A stretch of DNA of 64,000 nt from Bacillus sp. E(2018) (GTDB lineage Bacteria > Bacillota > Bacilli > Bacillales > Fictibacillaceae): NCBI RefSeq assembly GCF_005503015.1, contig NZ_SCOL01000001.1, positions 372,001 through 436,000 on the forward strand, in the 5' to 3' direction. A model generated the notes under the pieces. It saw nothing but the letters and a program-made list of their open reading frames with translations, was not told the DNA's origin and made no database searches. The translations under genes and the position numbers were made by a program. Of this stretch, positions 18,059 through 29,432 are shown in pieces. Each line of letters starts with the position of its first letter. Positions within the stretch are counted from its first letter, which is position 1.

Positions 18059-18703
18059 TTGGTCTCAAAAGAATTGAACCAATATATCGAAAAAATTATT
18101 CCAACGCGCTCTGAACAAGTACTAAAAATGGAGCAATACGCGAAAGAGCATAATGTGCCGATCATGGATCTAACAGGAATGGAGACTCTATTGTCCTATG
18201 TTAGATTGAAGAAACCGAAACGTATATTAGAAGTAGGAACAGCGATTGGTTATTCCGCCATCCGAATGGCTCTTGCATGTGAGAATGCTGAAATTATTAG
18301 TATTGAAAGAGATGAAGAACGGTACAATATAGCAAAAGATAACGTTAGATCGTTTCATCTAGAGAGCAGAATTACTTTGTTATTTGGAGATGCGAATGAA
18401 TTGCAGAGCCAAGTAGAAAACTATGCCCCATATGACTTTATTTTTATAGATGCAGCAAAAGGACAATATCAAAACTTTTTTGATCATTATTCCTCCATGC
18501 TGTCACCTGATGGCATCATCGTCACAGATAATGTTCTCTTTAGAGGGTATGTCGCTGATGAAAGCGGCTTAGAGAGTAGAAGACTTCGTTCTCTAGTAAA
18601 AAAAATTAGAAGTTTTAACGAATACATGATGCAGCATCCTGACTATCAGTCTTCAATCTTGCCGGTTGGGGATGGAATGATGGTGAGTATTAGAAATTCT
18701 TAA
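18059..18703 (+). CDS. yrrM: O-methyltransferase family 3 protein (YrrM); likely tRNA uridine-5 hydroxyl methyltransferase TrmR
   Basis: SAM-dependent class I methyltransferase with motif I as ILEVGTAIGYSAIRMA and the post-motif IFIDAAKGQYQ. In B. subtilis YrrM (TrmR) makes 5-methoxyuridine at tRNA position 34. The TTG at 18059 is used as start: GAAGGAGG ends 9 nt before it. 214 residues. In B. subtilis it is followed by peptidase genes yrrN-yrrO and then udk; here udk follows directly, so those peptidase genes are absent from this locus. Confidence 0.88.
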   Translation: MVSKELNQYIEKIIPTRSEQVLKMEQYAKEHNVPIMDLTGMETLLSYVRLKKPKRILEVGTAIGYSAIRMALACENAEIISIERDEERYNIAKDNVRSFHLESRITLLFGDANELQSQVENYAPYDFIFIDAAKGQYQNFFDHYSSMLSPDGIIVTDNVLFRGYVADESGLESRRLRSLVKKIRSFNEYMMQHPDYQSSILPVGDGMMVSIRNS

Positions 18704-18733
18704 TGGGACATGCAGTTTGGAGGAGTAATCAAA

Positions 18734-19375
18734 ATGGCACAAAAACCAATAGTAATTGGGGTTGCAGGTGGATCTGGATCTGGTAAAACAACGGTAGCAA
18801 AAGAAATTTACAGGCAGTTTGCTAACCAATCCATCTTAATCATAGAGCAAGATGCGTATTATAGAGATCAATCAGAAAAATCGATGGAAGAACGATTGGA
18901 CACGAATTATGATCATCCTCTTGCTTTCGATAATGATTTATTAATTCAGCACATTTCTTCACTTCTAAAATACGATTCCATCGAAAAACCAGTGTACGAC
19001 TATACAGCACATACAAGAAGTGATAAAATTATCCCAGTTGATGCTAAAGATGTCATTATACTGGAAGGTATTTTGATCCTTGAAGACGAACGACTACGTG
19101 ATTTGATGGACATTAAGTTGTTTGTAGATACTGATGCTGATGTACGTATTATCAGAAGAATGGTTCGAGATATTCGAGACCGAGGAAGAACACTTGAATC
19201 TGTAATCGATCAATATACTTCAGTGGTTCGGCCGATGCATAATCAATTCATAGAGCCAACGAAACGATATGCGGATATAATCATTCCAGAAGGCGGCCAG
19301 AATCTTGTTGCGATTGACTTAATGGTAACAAAAATCAAGACGATCTTGGAAGACAAAGCATTATTGAAAAAATGA
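18734..19375 (+). CDS. udk: Uridine kinase
   Basis: Phosphorylates uridine and cytidine in pyrimidine salvage. Walker [10 protein letters not shown] is at about residues 12-20; the substrate-binding YDHPLAFD and the TRSDK region follow; length 213 residues is standard. Start at the ATG at 18734 with GGAGGAG upstream; the open frame from 18710 lacks a ribosome site. The terminator begins over the stop codon. Confidence 0.95.
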   Translation: MAQKPIVIGVAGGSGSGKTTVAKEIYRQFANQSILIIEQDAYYRDQSEKSMEERLDTNYDHPLAFDNDLLIQHISSLLKYDSIEKPVYDYTAHTRSDKIIPVDAKDVIILEGILILEDERLRDLMDIKLFVDTDADVRIIRRMVRDIRDRGRTLESVIDQYTSVVRPMHNQFIEPTKRYADIIIPEGGQNLVAIDLMVTKIKTILEDKALLKK

Positions 19376-19397
19376 GGAAGATTATCCTCATTTTTTC
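19371..19397 (+). terminator. Rho-independent terminator overlapping the udk stop
   Basis: AATGAGGA (19371-19378) pairs with TCCTCATT (19385-19392), then TTTT. Confidence 0.85.
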
Positions 19398-19526
19398 GGT
19401 ATACAGTGACAAATTTCAGCATTAAGCCATTTGGCAATCAACTATTGACCCATTTTTTATACATACCCTAGCCGAATTATCATATAACGTAACAAGGGTA
19501 CTGATTATTTAAGGAGTGAAAAAACA

Positions 19527-20003
19527 ATGGCAGACGAGAAAAAACACTATATGACCTTAGAAGGTAAACAGAAGCTAGAGAACGAACTAGAATTTTTAAA
19601 AACAGAGCGTAGAAAAGAAGTTGTTGAACGAATTAAAGTAGCTCGTAGTTTTGGAGATCTCTCTGAGAACTCTGAGTATGATGCAGCAAAGGACGAGCAG
19701 GCATTCGTAGAAGCTCGTATCGTTCAATTAGAAAAAATGATTCGTGATTCTGTTATTATTGAAGATAATAAAGACCAATCTGATAACGTTTCCATCGGGA
19801 AAACAGTTAAGTTTAAAGAGCTTCCAGACGGTGACGAAGAAACTTACATCATCGTAGGTAGTGCAGAAGCAGATCCGTTTGAAGGGAAAATTTCTAACGA
19901 TTCTCCGATGGCTAAAAGTCTTCTAGGTAAAAAGCCTGGAGATAAAGTTTCTGTTCAAACGCCTGGTGGAGAAATCAGCGTTGTCATCCTAGAAGTAAAA
20001 TAA
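19527..20003 (+). CDS. greA: Transcription elongation factor GreA
   Basis: Rescues backtracked RNA polymerase by stimulating transcript cleavage. N-terminal coiled coil with the tip acidic residues in [20 protein letters not shown], and C-terminal FKBP-like domain with [14 protein letters not shown]. 158 residues, standard. Has its own leader and a perfect terminator. Confidence 0.97.
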   Translation: MADEKKHYMTLEGKQKLENELEFLKTERRKEVVERIKVARSFGDLSENSEYDAAKDEQAFVEARIVQLEKMIRDSVIIEDNKDQSDNVSIGKTVKFKELPDGDEETYIIVGSAEADPFEGKISNDSPMAKSLLGKKPGDKVSVQTPGGEISVVILEVK

Positions 20004-20017
20004 ACGTATAATGTATG

Positions 20018-20054
20018 AGAAGACTTGCAACTATCTGCAAGTCTTCTTTTTTTG
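20018..20054 (+). terminator. Rho-independent terminator after greA
   Basis: AGAAGACTTGCA and TGCAAGTCTTCT form a perfect 12-bp stem followed by a T-run. Confidence 0.95.
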
Positions 20055-20059
20055 CAATC

Positions 20060-20089
20060 GTTTAGGAACAAAAGTAGTGGGTGAGAATA
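20060..20089 (+). promoter_or_regulatory. Sigma-F promoter of pbpI-yrrS
   Basis: GTTTA (20060-20064), exactly 15 nt, GGTGAGAATA (20080-20089). This matches the sigma-F consensus GYWTA-N15-GGnnAnAnTA at every fixed position. Predicted start of transcription about 7 nt later, 12-13 nt before the pbpI ATG region. In B. subtilis pbpI is a sigma-F gene. Confidence 0.8.
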
Positions 20090-20108
20090 GGGGTAAGGGG
20101 GTGAGCTT

Positions 20109-21857
20109 ATGTTATCGAAGAAAAGAACGATGGTAGTCGCACTTTTATTTCTGTCCCTTATCCTTTTTCTCACGTATCGGCTAGCAGATATACAGCTGAT
20201 TTCTACTACTTCCTTTTCCAAAAATAAAGTGAACCTCATTCAAGAAAGTGTGGATCAGCGTACACACCGTTTTATGATCAACGATGGAAGAGGGTATTTT
20301 CTTGATCGAAATGGTGAATTGCTCTCAACAGATGTAAGAGCACAAGTCATCGTTTTTCCGAATCTTTATTCCCGTAGATGGCCGATTGATTCGATAGCTA
20401 GCATACTCGATACGCCAAGAAGCAACTTAACAAAAAGTATCAGTGAGCTGAAGAACCCATCTGCCCTTTCTCTTTCAAAAGAAATTAGTATCGAACAGAT
20501 GAATGAGATTAATAAACTAGAGATTCCTGGGCTTTATGCTCAGCTTGTCACAAAACGAAATCCTACTCCATTTGCTAATCATATCCTTGGGGCAGTCGGA
20601 CAAGATCCGGATCTGATCAAAAGAAAGTATGAAGATAAACTTAAAAAAGGCACGGTTACGATCAGCACAAAAACAGGTAAGAATGGTATGCAATATACGT
20701 TTGATCCTTTTTTAATATCGGAAGGAGAAACAGAATATATCTATCATGTAGATCGCCAAGGACATCCGTTGTTTGGACTTGATGTTAAATTCCGTTCACA
20801 ATCCAATCCCTTATATCCTCTTTATGTGAAGACGACATTAGATAAGAAAATCCAGGAAGCGGTGGAAAAAACACTTGATGCCCAAGGTGTCACAGAAGGT
20901 GGAGCTGTTCTGATAGATATAGAAACGAACGAACTTTTGGCGATGGCAAGCAGACCAGTGTTTTCAAGTGAAACGATCTATAAACATATTGATCATATGA
21001 CGTCTCAACAAATTCCAGGTTCTGTGTTTAAAATTGTGACAGCAGCAGCTGCTATTGAAGAAAATAGGATACAAAACGATGAGACGTATGATTGTAATAT
21101 AAACATATATGGTGAAAAAGATGAAAGACAGTTAGGGATGTTAAATGTAGAGAACAGCTTTACACAAAGCTGCAACAGAACATTCGGAGATCTAGCGAAT
21201 GAATTACAAAAAGAAGATCCAGATTTCATGGAAAAGTATGCTGAAAAGTTAGGGCTACTAACGCACAATGGCTGGCAAGGAGAAGTCTATCATCTAGAAA
21301 CGTTCACGCACTTTTATAAAGAAGAAGCGGGGCAGGTCTACAACTCCAAAAAGAAAGAAAACAATTACAAAAGTACATTAGCGACCTCTCAAACGGCAAT
21401 TGGCCAGCTGGATGTAAAAGTTACCCCACTTGCTGTTGCTAACATGATGGCGACCATCGCTAGAGGTGGAGTAAGTTATGAAGTAAAGTCAGCTAAAAGT
21501 GTAAATTTTGCGAATGGTACCGAACTGATTGAATTTGCAGATCACAAGAAAGAGGGCGAAAAGCTTTCTCCATATACGATCATGAGACTTCAATCCCTAC
21601 TTTTGAACGTCGTAAAGAACGAAAAAGGTACTGGACACGCTTTACAATCATTGCCTTTTCAAGTTGCAGGAAAATCAGGAACGGCACAAAAAGGAGAGAA
21701 TCAACTCTTCAACAATAAATGGTTTGCAGGATATTTCCCAGCCGAAAAACCACGTTTTGCACTAGTAATCGTAGATTTGAAACACGATACCGTTAATCGT
21801 ACACTCCCTGTATTTCGGGACATCGCAACAGAAACAATGGAAAAAAAAGATCGCTGA
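20109..21857 (+). CDS. pbpI: Forespore penicillin-binding protein PBP4b (PbpI/YrrR)
   Basis: Class B transpeptidase anchored by an N-terminal transmembrane helix (residues 8-25). It has a PBP dimer domain (QRTHRFMINDGRGYFLDRNG) and a transpeptidase domain with SVFK at about residue 305 (nucleophilic serine), SCN at about 355 and KSGT at about 522. 582 residues, like B. subtilis PbpI. The sigma-F promoter indicates expression in the forespore during peptidoglycan remodelling. Ribosome site GGGGGTGAG. Confidence 0.92.
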   Translation: MLSKKRTMVVALLFLSLILFLTYRLADIQLISTTSFSKNKVNLIQESVDQRTHRFMINDGRGYFLDRNGELLSTDVRAQVIVFPNLYSRRWPIDSIASILDTPRSNLTKSISELKNPSALSLSKEISIEQMNEINKLEIPGLYAQLVTKRNPTPFANHILGAVGQDPDLIKRKYEDKLKKGTVTISTKTGKNGMQYTFDPFLISEGETEYIYHVDRQGHPLFGLDVKFRSQSNPLYPLYVKTTLDKKIQEAVEKTLDAQGVTEGGAVLIDIETNELLAMASRPVFSSETIYKHIDHMTSQQIPGSVFKIVTAAAAIEENRIQNDETYDCNINIYGEKDERQLGMLNVENSFTQSCNRTFGDLANELQKEDPDFMEKYAEKLGLLTHNGWQGEVYHLETFTHFYKEEAGQVYNSKKKENNYKSTLATSQTAIGQLDVKVTPLAVANMMATIARGGVSYEVKSAKSVNFANGTELIEFADHKKEGEKLSPYTIMRLQSLLLNVVKNEKGTGHALQSLPFQVAGKSGTAQKGENQLFNNKWFAGYFPAEKPRFALVIVDLKHDTVNRTLPVFRDIATETMEKKDR

Positions 21858-21950
21858 TAAATACAATCTTAAAAAGAGTAATAGGAAATAGTATTCCTAT
21901 ACCACTTCCTCGTGGTAAAATAAAAAAAGTATTTTACTGAGGAGGATATT

Positions 21951-22586
21951 ATGAAACGAAACCAGCGTTATGAATCAAGACTAGAAAAACGAAAACAAAA
22001 TCGTTTTTTAAACATAGCAATCGGGTTAGTTGTTTTGCTGATTGTTGTTGTTGCATTCAATCTTTTCTCAGGCGATGATAACGAAACAGCTTCAACGAAC
22101 AAGTCTAATTCTGAACAAACTACAAAAAACAATGAATCCAATAACAGTTCAATTGAGATGGAAACGGATGATTCAAAGTCAAAACCTGATAATGAGGATT
22201 CTGAGTCTCAGGATCAAGAAAAGTCAGCTGAAGATAAAGACAAAGCAGATGAAGAAGCAACAGAAGAAGAAAAAACAGAATCAGAAGCGCCTGAAGGTGG
22301 AGGTCCTGAAGGTCCATGGCAACCAATCGGAACTTCGCAAACAGAACCACATACAAAGACGTATGATGATGGTTCACAAGATTGGAACGAGATGGTCCAA
22401 GCCCTTTCCTATGCGACCAGCATTCCACAAGACCAGATGACCATCTTTTGGTTAGGTAATGGTGGAGGTCCTGATCTCTCAAAAGGTACCGTACAATCGA
22501 AAGCCGATGGTAAAAAATATGATGTTATGCTTCAGTGGGTACCTGAAAAAGGATGGCAGCCTACAAGCGTAACACCTGTTCAATAA
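21951..22586 (+). CDS. yrrS: DUF1510 membrane-anchored protein YrrS
   Basis: 211 residues: basic cytoplasmic N-terminus (RLEKRKQNRF), one transmembrane helix at about 24-40, a 70-residue low-complexity linker rich in Ser, Asn, Glu, Asp and Lys, and a C-terminal DUF1510 domain starting GPWQPIGTSQTEPH. Function unknown. In B. subtilis it shares the pbpI operon and its sigma-F control, and the 90-bp gap here has no obvious promoter. GGAGGA precedes the ATG. Confidence 0.88.
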   Translation: MKRNQRYESRLEKRKQNRFLNIAIGLVVLLIVVVAFNLFSGDDNETASTNKSNSEQTTKNNESNNSSIEMETDDSKSKPDNEDSESQDQEKSAEDKDKADEEATEEEKTESEAPEGGGPEGPWQPIGTSQTEPHTKTYDDGSQDWNEMVQALSYATSIPQDQMTIFWLGNGGGPDLSKGTVQSKADGKKYDVMLQWVPEKGWQPTSVTPVQ

Positions 22587-22597
22587 CATAAGAAAAC

Positions 22598-22629
22598 AAC
22601 CTGTTCTTAGTAGCGGGTTGTTTTTTTGT
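22598..22629 (+). terminator. Rho-independent terminator after yrrS
   Basis: AACAACCtG pairs with CGGGTTGTT, followed by a T-run. From here to 22805 I see nothing else. Confidence 0.8.
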
Positions 22630-22805
22630 GTTTAAAGATCTTTTACAAGCAGCTATAAAGAATCAGGTACAAAAAACGGTTAGGCACAATAGTCTATATA
22701 TCATTACAAATCATGTTCGTTAGTAATCGTGAAGTCGCACGGATCTGAAATTTTTGCCAATAGAAAAAGATTTTTCATTTGAAAATTTTTAGTAATTATG
22801 ATAAT

Positions 22806-22850
22806 TTGGAACCTGTAAGATTTTAATTCATAGTATATTGATAGGAATTA
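22806..22850 (+). promoter_or_regulatory. Promoter with candidate CymR operator for yrrT operon
   Basis: TTGGAA (22806-22811) and a weak -10 (CATAGT or TAGTAT around 22829-22836). A dyad overlaps the -10: AATTC (22825-22829) and GAATT (22845-22849) within TTAATTCATAG...ATAGGAATTATA. The right half (ATAGGAATT) and left half (TAATTC) agree well with the CymR motif known for B. subtilis sulfur genes. The yrrT-mccB operon is a known CymR target there, and cymR is in this window. Confidence 0.55.
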
Positions 22851-22876
22851 TATAAATTAAAAGGTGAGTGTGAAAA

Positions 22877-23515
22877 ATGGGACGAGAATTTATTGATCTG
22901 TTTGATGAGTGGTCTTCCTCTTATGACGAAACGGTTTCAGGAAATGATCAGGAGTATAAGGAAGTTTTTCATAAATATGATGAGATTTTAGAAACAGTTG
23001 TTCAGCGTTCAGGAAATGTTGTCGTAGAGTTCGGCGTTGGAACGGGCAACTTAAGCGAGAAACTTCTTAGAAGCGGGAAGCAAGTGATTGGTATTGAGCC
23101 ATCAAAAGGGATGCGAGAAAAAGCGTCTGACCGTCATCCAGATCTAACTCTTCATGATGGTGACTTTTTATCTTTTCCAAAGTTCGATCAAGAGATTGAT
23201 ACTATCGTAAGCACTTATGCGTTCCACCACCTAACAGATAAAGAAAAGGATCTTGCAATCGGACAGTATAGCCAGCTGCTTAAAAAGAATGGTAAAATTG
23301 TGTTTGCAGATACCGCTTATCTTCACGAAGATGATAAAAAAGAACGTCATGAAAAAGTAAGATCTCAAGGGTTTCTTAACTTGTTAAAAGATTTGCAGAC
23401 CGAGTATTATACAACACTCGGAGTACTAGAGGATCTATTTAAAAAACATGATTTTGAAGTCTCGTTTAAAAAACTAAATGAATATGTCTGGCTGATGGAA
23501 GCGGTAAAAAAATAG
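22877..23515 (+). CDS. yrrT: SAM-dependent methyltransferase YrrT
   Basis: Class I methyltransferase of 212 residues; motif [17 protein letters not shown], followed by [11 protein letters not shown]. The substrate is unproven; as first gene of the S-adenosylhomocysteine recycling operon it presumably produces SAH for MtnN. The [24 protein letters not shown]-terminus is typical of YrrT. Ribosome site AAAGGTGAGTG. Confidence 0.9.
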   Translation: MGREFIDLFDEWSSSYDETVSGNDQEYKEVFHKYDEILETVVQRSGNVVVEFGVGTGNLSEKLLRSGKQVIGIEPSKGMREKASDRHPDLTLHDGDFLSFPKFDQEIDTIVSTYAFHHLTDKEKDLAIGQYSQLLKKNGKIVFADTAYLHEDDKKERHEKVRSQGFLNLLKDLQTEYYTTLGVLEDLFKKHDFEVSFKKLNEYVWLMEAVKK

Positions 23516-23532
23516 ACATTGGAGAATCACTC

Positions 23533-24237
23533 ATGAAAAGAATTGGAATTATTGGTGCAATGGAAGAAGAGGTTGTTCTTTTAAGAGAGCAATTAGAAAA
23601 TCTAGAAGAAAAGAAGCTTGCAGGTTGTGAATTCTATAAAGGTTTACTGGACGGTCAAGAAATCGTTCTTTTAAAATCAGGAATTGGAAAAGTAAACGCA
23701 GCCATCGGGACAACGTTAATGATCCAGCTTTATGGACCTGACGTTATTTTGAACACGGGATCTGCTGGTGGGTTCCATTCAGATCTGAACGTCGGCGATG
23801 TAGTCATCTCTACAGATGTGCGTCATCATGATGTAGATGCAACGATCTTTGGTTATGAACACGGTCAAGTGCCACAGATGCCGCCAAACTATCTTCCAGA
23901 CGAAAAACTTGTGAATGCAGCTGAGAGAGCTGGAGCGAGAGTGGAAAACATACAAGTAGCAAAAGGCTTGATCGCATCAGGCGATTCGTTTATGAGTGAT
24001 CATGCTAGGGTAGAAGATATCAGAGGCAAGTTTCCAGCTTTATATGCAGCTGAGATGGAAGCTGCAGCTATCGCTCAAACGTGTTATCAATTTAAAGTTC
24101 CTTTTGTAATCATCCGCTCTTTATCAGATATTGCAGGAAAAGATGCACGTGTGTCTTATGACCAATTCTTACAGACCGCATCTAAGAACTCAGCAGAACT
24201 AGTACAAAAAATCGTAGAGGAGCTGAAATCATTATGA
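23533..24237 (+). CDS. mtnN: 5'-methylthioadenosine/S-adenosylhomocysteine nucleosidase
   Basis: Cleaves SAH to S-ribosylhomocysteine and adenine (and MTA to methylthioribose). Start [14 protein letters not shown]; catalytic acidic residues in EMEAAAIAQ and the C-terminal RSLSDIAG motif. 234 residues. Overlaps luxS by 4 bp (ATGA), showing translational coupling with the next step of the pathway. Confidence 0.96.
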   Translation: MKRIGIIGAMEEEVVLLREQLENLEEKKLAGCEFYKGLLDGQEIVLLKSGIGKVNAAIGTTLMIQLYGPDVILNTGSAGGFHSDLNVGDVVISTDVRHHDVDATIFGYEHGQVPQMPPNYLPDEKLVNAAERAGARVENIQVAKGLIASGDSFMSDHARVEDIRGKFPALYAAEMEAAAIAQTCYQFKVPFVIIRSLSDIAGKDARVSYDQFLQTASKNSAELVQKIVEELKSL

Positions 24238-24701
24238 CAAAGAAAATGAACGTTGAAAGCTTTAACCTTGATCATACGAAAGTAGTTGCACCTTATATCC
24301 GTCTAGCAGGTACGACAACAGGTGCTAACGGAGATATCATCCACAAGTATGACATCCGTTTTTGTCAGCCGAACAAAGATCATATGCCGATGGAAGGACT
24401 TCATTCTATTGAACATCTGATGGCGGAAAATATTCGTAATCACCATTCTACTGTAGTGGATATCAGTCCTATGGGATGTCAGACTGGTTTTTATCTTTCT
24501 GTGATCAACCACGATAACTATGATGAGATTTTAGAAGTTCTTGAAAAGACGTTGAACGATGTTTTAGAAGCGACAGAAGTACCTGCATGTAATGAAGTTC
24601 AATGTGGTTGGGCCGCTAACCACAGTCTTGAAGGTGCAAAAGAGATCGCGCGCAAGATGCTTGCTAAAAAAGACGAGTGGCATATTGTTTTCGGAGAATA
24701 G
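24234..24701 (+). CDS. luxS: S-ribosylhomocysteine lyase LuxS
   Basis: Converts S-ribosylhomocysteine to homocysteine plus DPD, the precursor of autoinducer-2. The metal site HSIEH lies near residue 57 with a later ligand in the C-terminal [11 protein letters not shown] region. The catalytic cysteine is in PMGCQTGFY. 155 residues. Within the yrrT-mccB operon its main role is homocysteine recovery; AI-2 release is a by-product that may or may not signal here. Confidence 0.96.
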   Translation: MTKKMNVESFNLDHTKVVAPYIRLAGTTTGANGDIIHKYDIRFCQPNKDHMPMEGLHSIEHLMAENIRNHHSTVVDISPMGCQTGFYLSVINHDNYDEILEVLEKTLNDVLEATEVPACNEVQCGWAANHSLEGAKEIARKMLAKKDEWHIVFGE

Positions 24702-24713
24702 AGGACGATTTCT

Positions 24714-26773
<2,060 letters not shown>

Positions 26774-26790
26774 ATAAAGAATATCAAGAG

Positions 26791-26826
26791 TAGAACAAGT
26801 GCTTTATAGGCACTTGTTCTTTTTTG
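26791..26826 (+). terminator. Rho-independent terminator of the yrrT-mccB operon
   Basis: AGAACAAGTGC pairs with GCACTTGTTCT (26810-26820), then TTTTT. Confidence 0.92.
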
Positions 26827-26879
26827 TTGGTTAGTGTGGTTGATAAGTCAAAGAATGTGAACTGAAAAGCCTCTTCAAA

Positions 26880-27055
26880 GTGCATAGGTAAGGGGTATGA
26901 GGTAAGCTCTAAATGTCGAAAAATGTAAACTCGCTGATTTATGAGGAAAAATCGCTGAATTAATTTCAAAACTCGCCGAATTAATAGCAAAATTTCTAGG
27001 AATAATTCCTGAATTTGCTGAATTACTATTTTAAATACCCTGTAAGGTATACATT
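26880..27055. repeat. Intergenic array of degenerate 21-bp repeats
   Basis: Five consecutive 21-nt units start at about 26932. The first three begin TCGCTGATTTAT, TCGCTGAATTAAT and TCGCCGAATTAAT; the next two diverge (TTCTAGGAATAAT, TTGCTGAATTACT). The array is bordered on the right by ACCCTGTAAGGTATA (27038-27052, containing the dyad ACC..GGT) and on the left by GGGGTATGAGGTAAGCT (from about 26892). The same architecture recurs at 62.94-63.04 kb. The rest of the 27056-27240 gap is AT-rich with no other feature I can support apart from the yrhC ribosome site. Confidence 0.8.
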
Positions 27056-27241
27056 ACTAACGGTTTGAAGACGCCTCATTGAACCTTAATATTCACCTTT
27101 AAATAAAGGCGTACAATGCAAATTTTTGATCACAATTTAGACAAAATTACTTCACGCTTTTGTCAAAATCTGCTTGGTAGGTTGCTGTCTTACCTATGTT
27201 ATCCTTTATATAGAGATTAGGAGTAGGAGGTAGACACCGCT

Positions 27242-27478
27242 ATGAAAAACAATGCTGAATTCATTCAAAAGAAAATCGCTGACTACCAGCGCTTCGGTTT
27301 TATTTTATTGGCTGTTAGCACGTTCTTTTATTTAGGACTAGTACTACCTGTTGAAGACAAAAACTTTGTTCAATCGATCACACTAGGTATTGCATCTACA
27401 ACGTGCTTAGGGTTCACTGCACTTATGTATAAAGTTGTTAGAAAGTGCAAAACACAATTACAAGAATTAAGTGAATAA
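27242..27478 (+). CDS. yrhC: YrhC-family small membrane protein
   Basis: 78 residues with two transmembrane helices (about 18-37 and 44-63) and polar ends, matching YrhC, which follows mccB in B. subtilis. Function unknown. GGAGGT is 9 nt before the ATG. The repeat array and a terminator separate it from mccB, so it is not part of that operon here. Confidence 0.85.
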   Translation: MKNNAEFIQKKIADYQRFGFILLAVSTFFYLGLVLPVEDKNFVQSITLGIASTTCLGFTALMYKVVRKCKTQLQELSE

Positions 27479-27498
27479 ACGATATAAATAATTTCACG

Positions 27499-27530
27499 TA
27501 CCGTCCCTTCAGTAGGGGCGGTATTTTTTT
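27499..27530 (+). terminator. Rho-independent terminator after yrhC
   Basis: TACCGTCCC pairs with GGGgCGGTA, followed by TTTTTTT. Confidence 0.88.
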
Positions 27531-27660
27531 GCCCTTAAAACGGAACTTAACAGAAAGCGTTTCCGCAAAACTACACAGGTGAGATGACTAAAAAAGCTTA
27601 ATTTTTCAGACTTTTATAAGTTTAGATTAAAGAGTTTATTGAGATCGAACAATCGGGTAT

Positions 27661-27691
27661 GGATACAGAACGGCAGAAGAAGGTCATACTA
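27661..27691 (+). promoter_or_regulatory. Candidate sigma-G promoter of glcU-gdh
   Basis: CATACTA (27685-27691) is an exact match to the sigma-G -10 CATnnTA. A -35-like GGATA (27661-27665) lies 19 nt upstream (18 expected, one mismatch). The B. subtilis gdh operon is forespore-specific and sigma-G dependent. The predicted start would leave a short leader before the glcU ribosome site. Confidence 0.5.
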
Positions 27692-27719
27692 AGTTTTAAC
27701 AATCTATTTGGAGAAAGAA

Positions 27720-28583
27720 GTGGAGTTAGTGGGTATCATCTGGGCACTTATTACAGCAGTCTGCTGGGGAAGTATCGTATTAGTAAGCGAAAAACTTGGC
27801 GGAGACTTTCACAGTCAAACATTTGGAATGACATTAGGAGCTCTACTGTTTTCAATTGTTGCATTCTTTATCGTTCAGCCGGACTTAGATATCACGGTTA
27901 TTGCGATCGGAATCGTATCCGGAATCTTTTGGGTGGTCGGTCAACGAAATCAGTTTGCTAGTGTAGATTATTTAGGCGTTTCTAAGATTGTTCCTCTTTC
28001 AACTGGCATGCAGTTGTTCGGAACAACATTGTTCGGAGTGATCGTTTTTCATGAATGGAAAACAACTACAGAAATTATCATCGGAATTATTGCAATATGT
28101 GCCATTATAGCGGGAGCTTTATTAACTTCTAGGAGAAGTGAGCAAAGCGATCAGAAAGACAAACAAAACTTTAAAAAAGGACTAACCCTTCTTTTTATTT
28201 CAACGATTGGGTATGTTACATACGTTGTTATCATCAGATGGTTTGAAGTAAACGGATGGCAGGCAATTTTACCACAAGCGGTAGGAATGTTTATCGGTGC
28301 GCTCGTTCTATCATTTAAACATAAACCATTCAATAAGTACTCAGTCCGCAATATTTTAACAGGATTGATTTGGAGCACAGGAAATCTAACATTATTACTT
28401 TCATTGCCTCTTATCGGAATCGCGACAAGCTTCTCGCTTTCACAGACGGGTATTATCATATCAACGCTCGGAGGAATCTTCTTATTAGGTGAAAAAAGAA
28501 GCAAGAAAGAGATCATTTGGGTGATCTCAGGCTGTGTTCTCATTATAGCGGGCGGCGTCATGTTAGGATTTACAAAATCATAA
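27720..28583 (+). CDS. glcU: Glucose uptake protein GlcU (GRP family)
   Basis: Ten-helix permease of the glucose/ribose porter family (DMT superfamily), about 287 residues, starting ELVGIIWALITAVCWGSIVL. It supplies glucose to the dehydrogenase encoded next door in the forespore or germinating spore. There is no ATG start. I choose the GTG at 27720, 6 nt after GGAG; a GTG at 27729 and a TTG at 27708 are alternatives, the last being unlikely because it would lie at the end of the predicted leader. gdh follows by 15 bp. Confidence 0.85.
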   Translation: MELVGIIWALITAVCWGSIVLVSEKLGGDFHSQTFGMTLGALLFSIVAFFIVQPDLDITVIAIGIVSGIFWVVGQRNQFASVDYLGVSKIVPLSTGMQLFGTTLFGVIVFHEWKTTTEIIIGIIAICAIIAGALLTSRRSEQSDQKDKQNFKKGLTLLFISTIGYVTYVVIIRWFEVNGWQAILPQAVGMFIGALVLSFKHKPFNKYSVRNILTGLIWSTGNLTLLLSLPLIGIATSFSLSQTGIIISTLGGIFLLGEKRSKKEIIWVISGCVLIIAGGVMLGFTKS

Positions 28584-29390
<807 letters not shown>

Positions 29391-29393
29391 AAG

Positions 29394-29430
29394 AAAAAGT
29401 CCACTTTTGAAAAAAAGTGGACTTTTTTAC
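29394..29430. terminator. Bidirectional terminator between gdh and menA
   Basis: AAAAAGTCCACTTTT and AAAAGTGGACTTTTT form a long stem with A-run before and T-run after, able to work for both converging genes. Confidence 0.88.
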
Positions 29431-29432
29431 GT

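Noticed and set aside
22042..22482. Lys/Gln-rich and Leu-rich ORFs overlapping yrrS
   Set aside because: Shadows of the low-complexity acidic linker of YrrS in other frames.
26784..26990. Minus-strand ORF over the 21-bp array (and its counterpart 62875-63114)
   Set aside because: Open only because the repeat period is a multiple of three; no ribosome site and the Leu/Ile/Arg heptads come from the DNA repeat.
27659..27961. 100-codon ORF overlapping glcU
   Set aside because: Out of frame with a clear permease; its start lies over the predicted sigma-G promoter.
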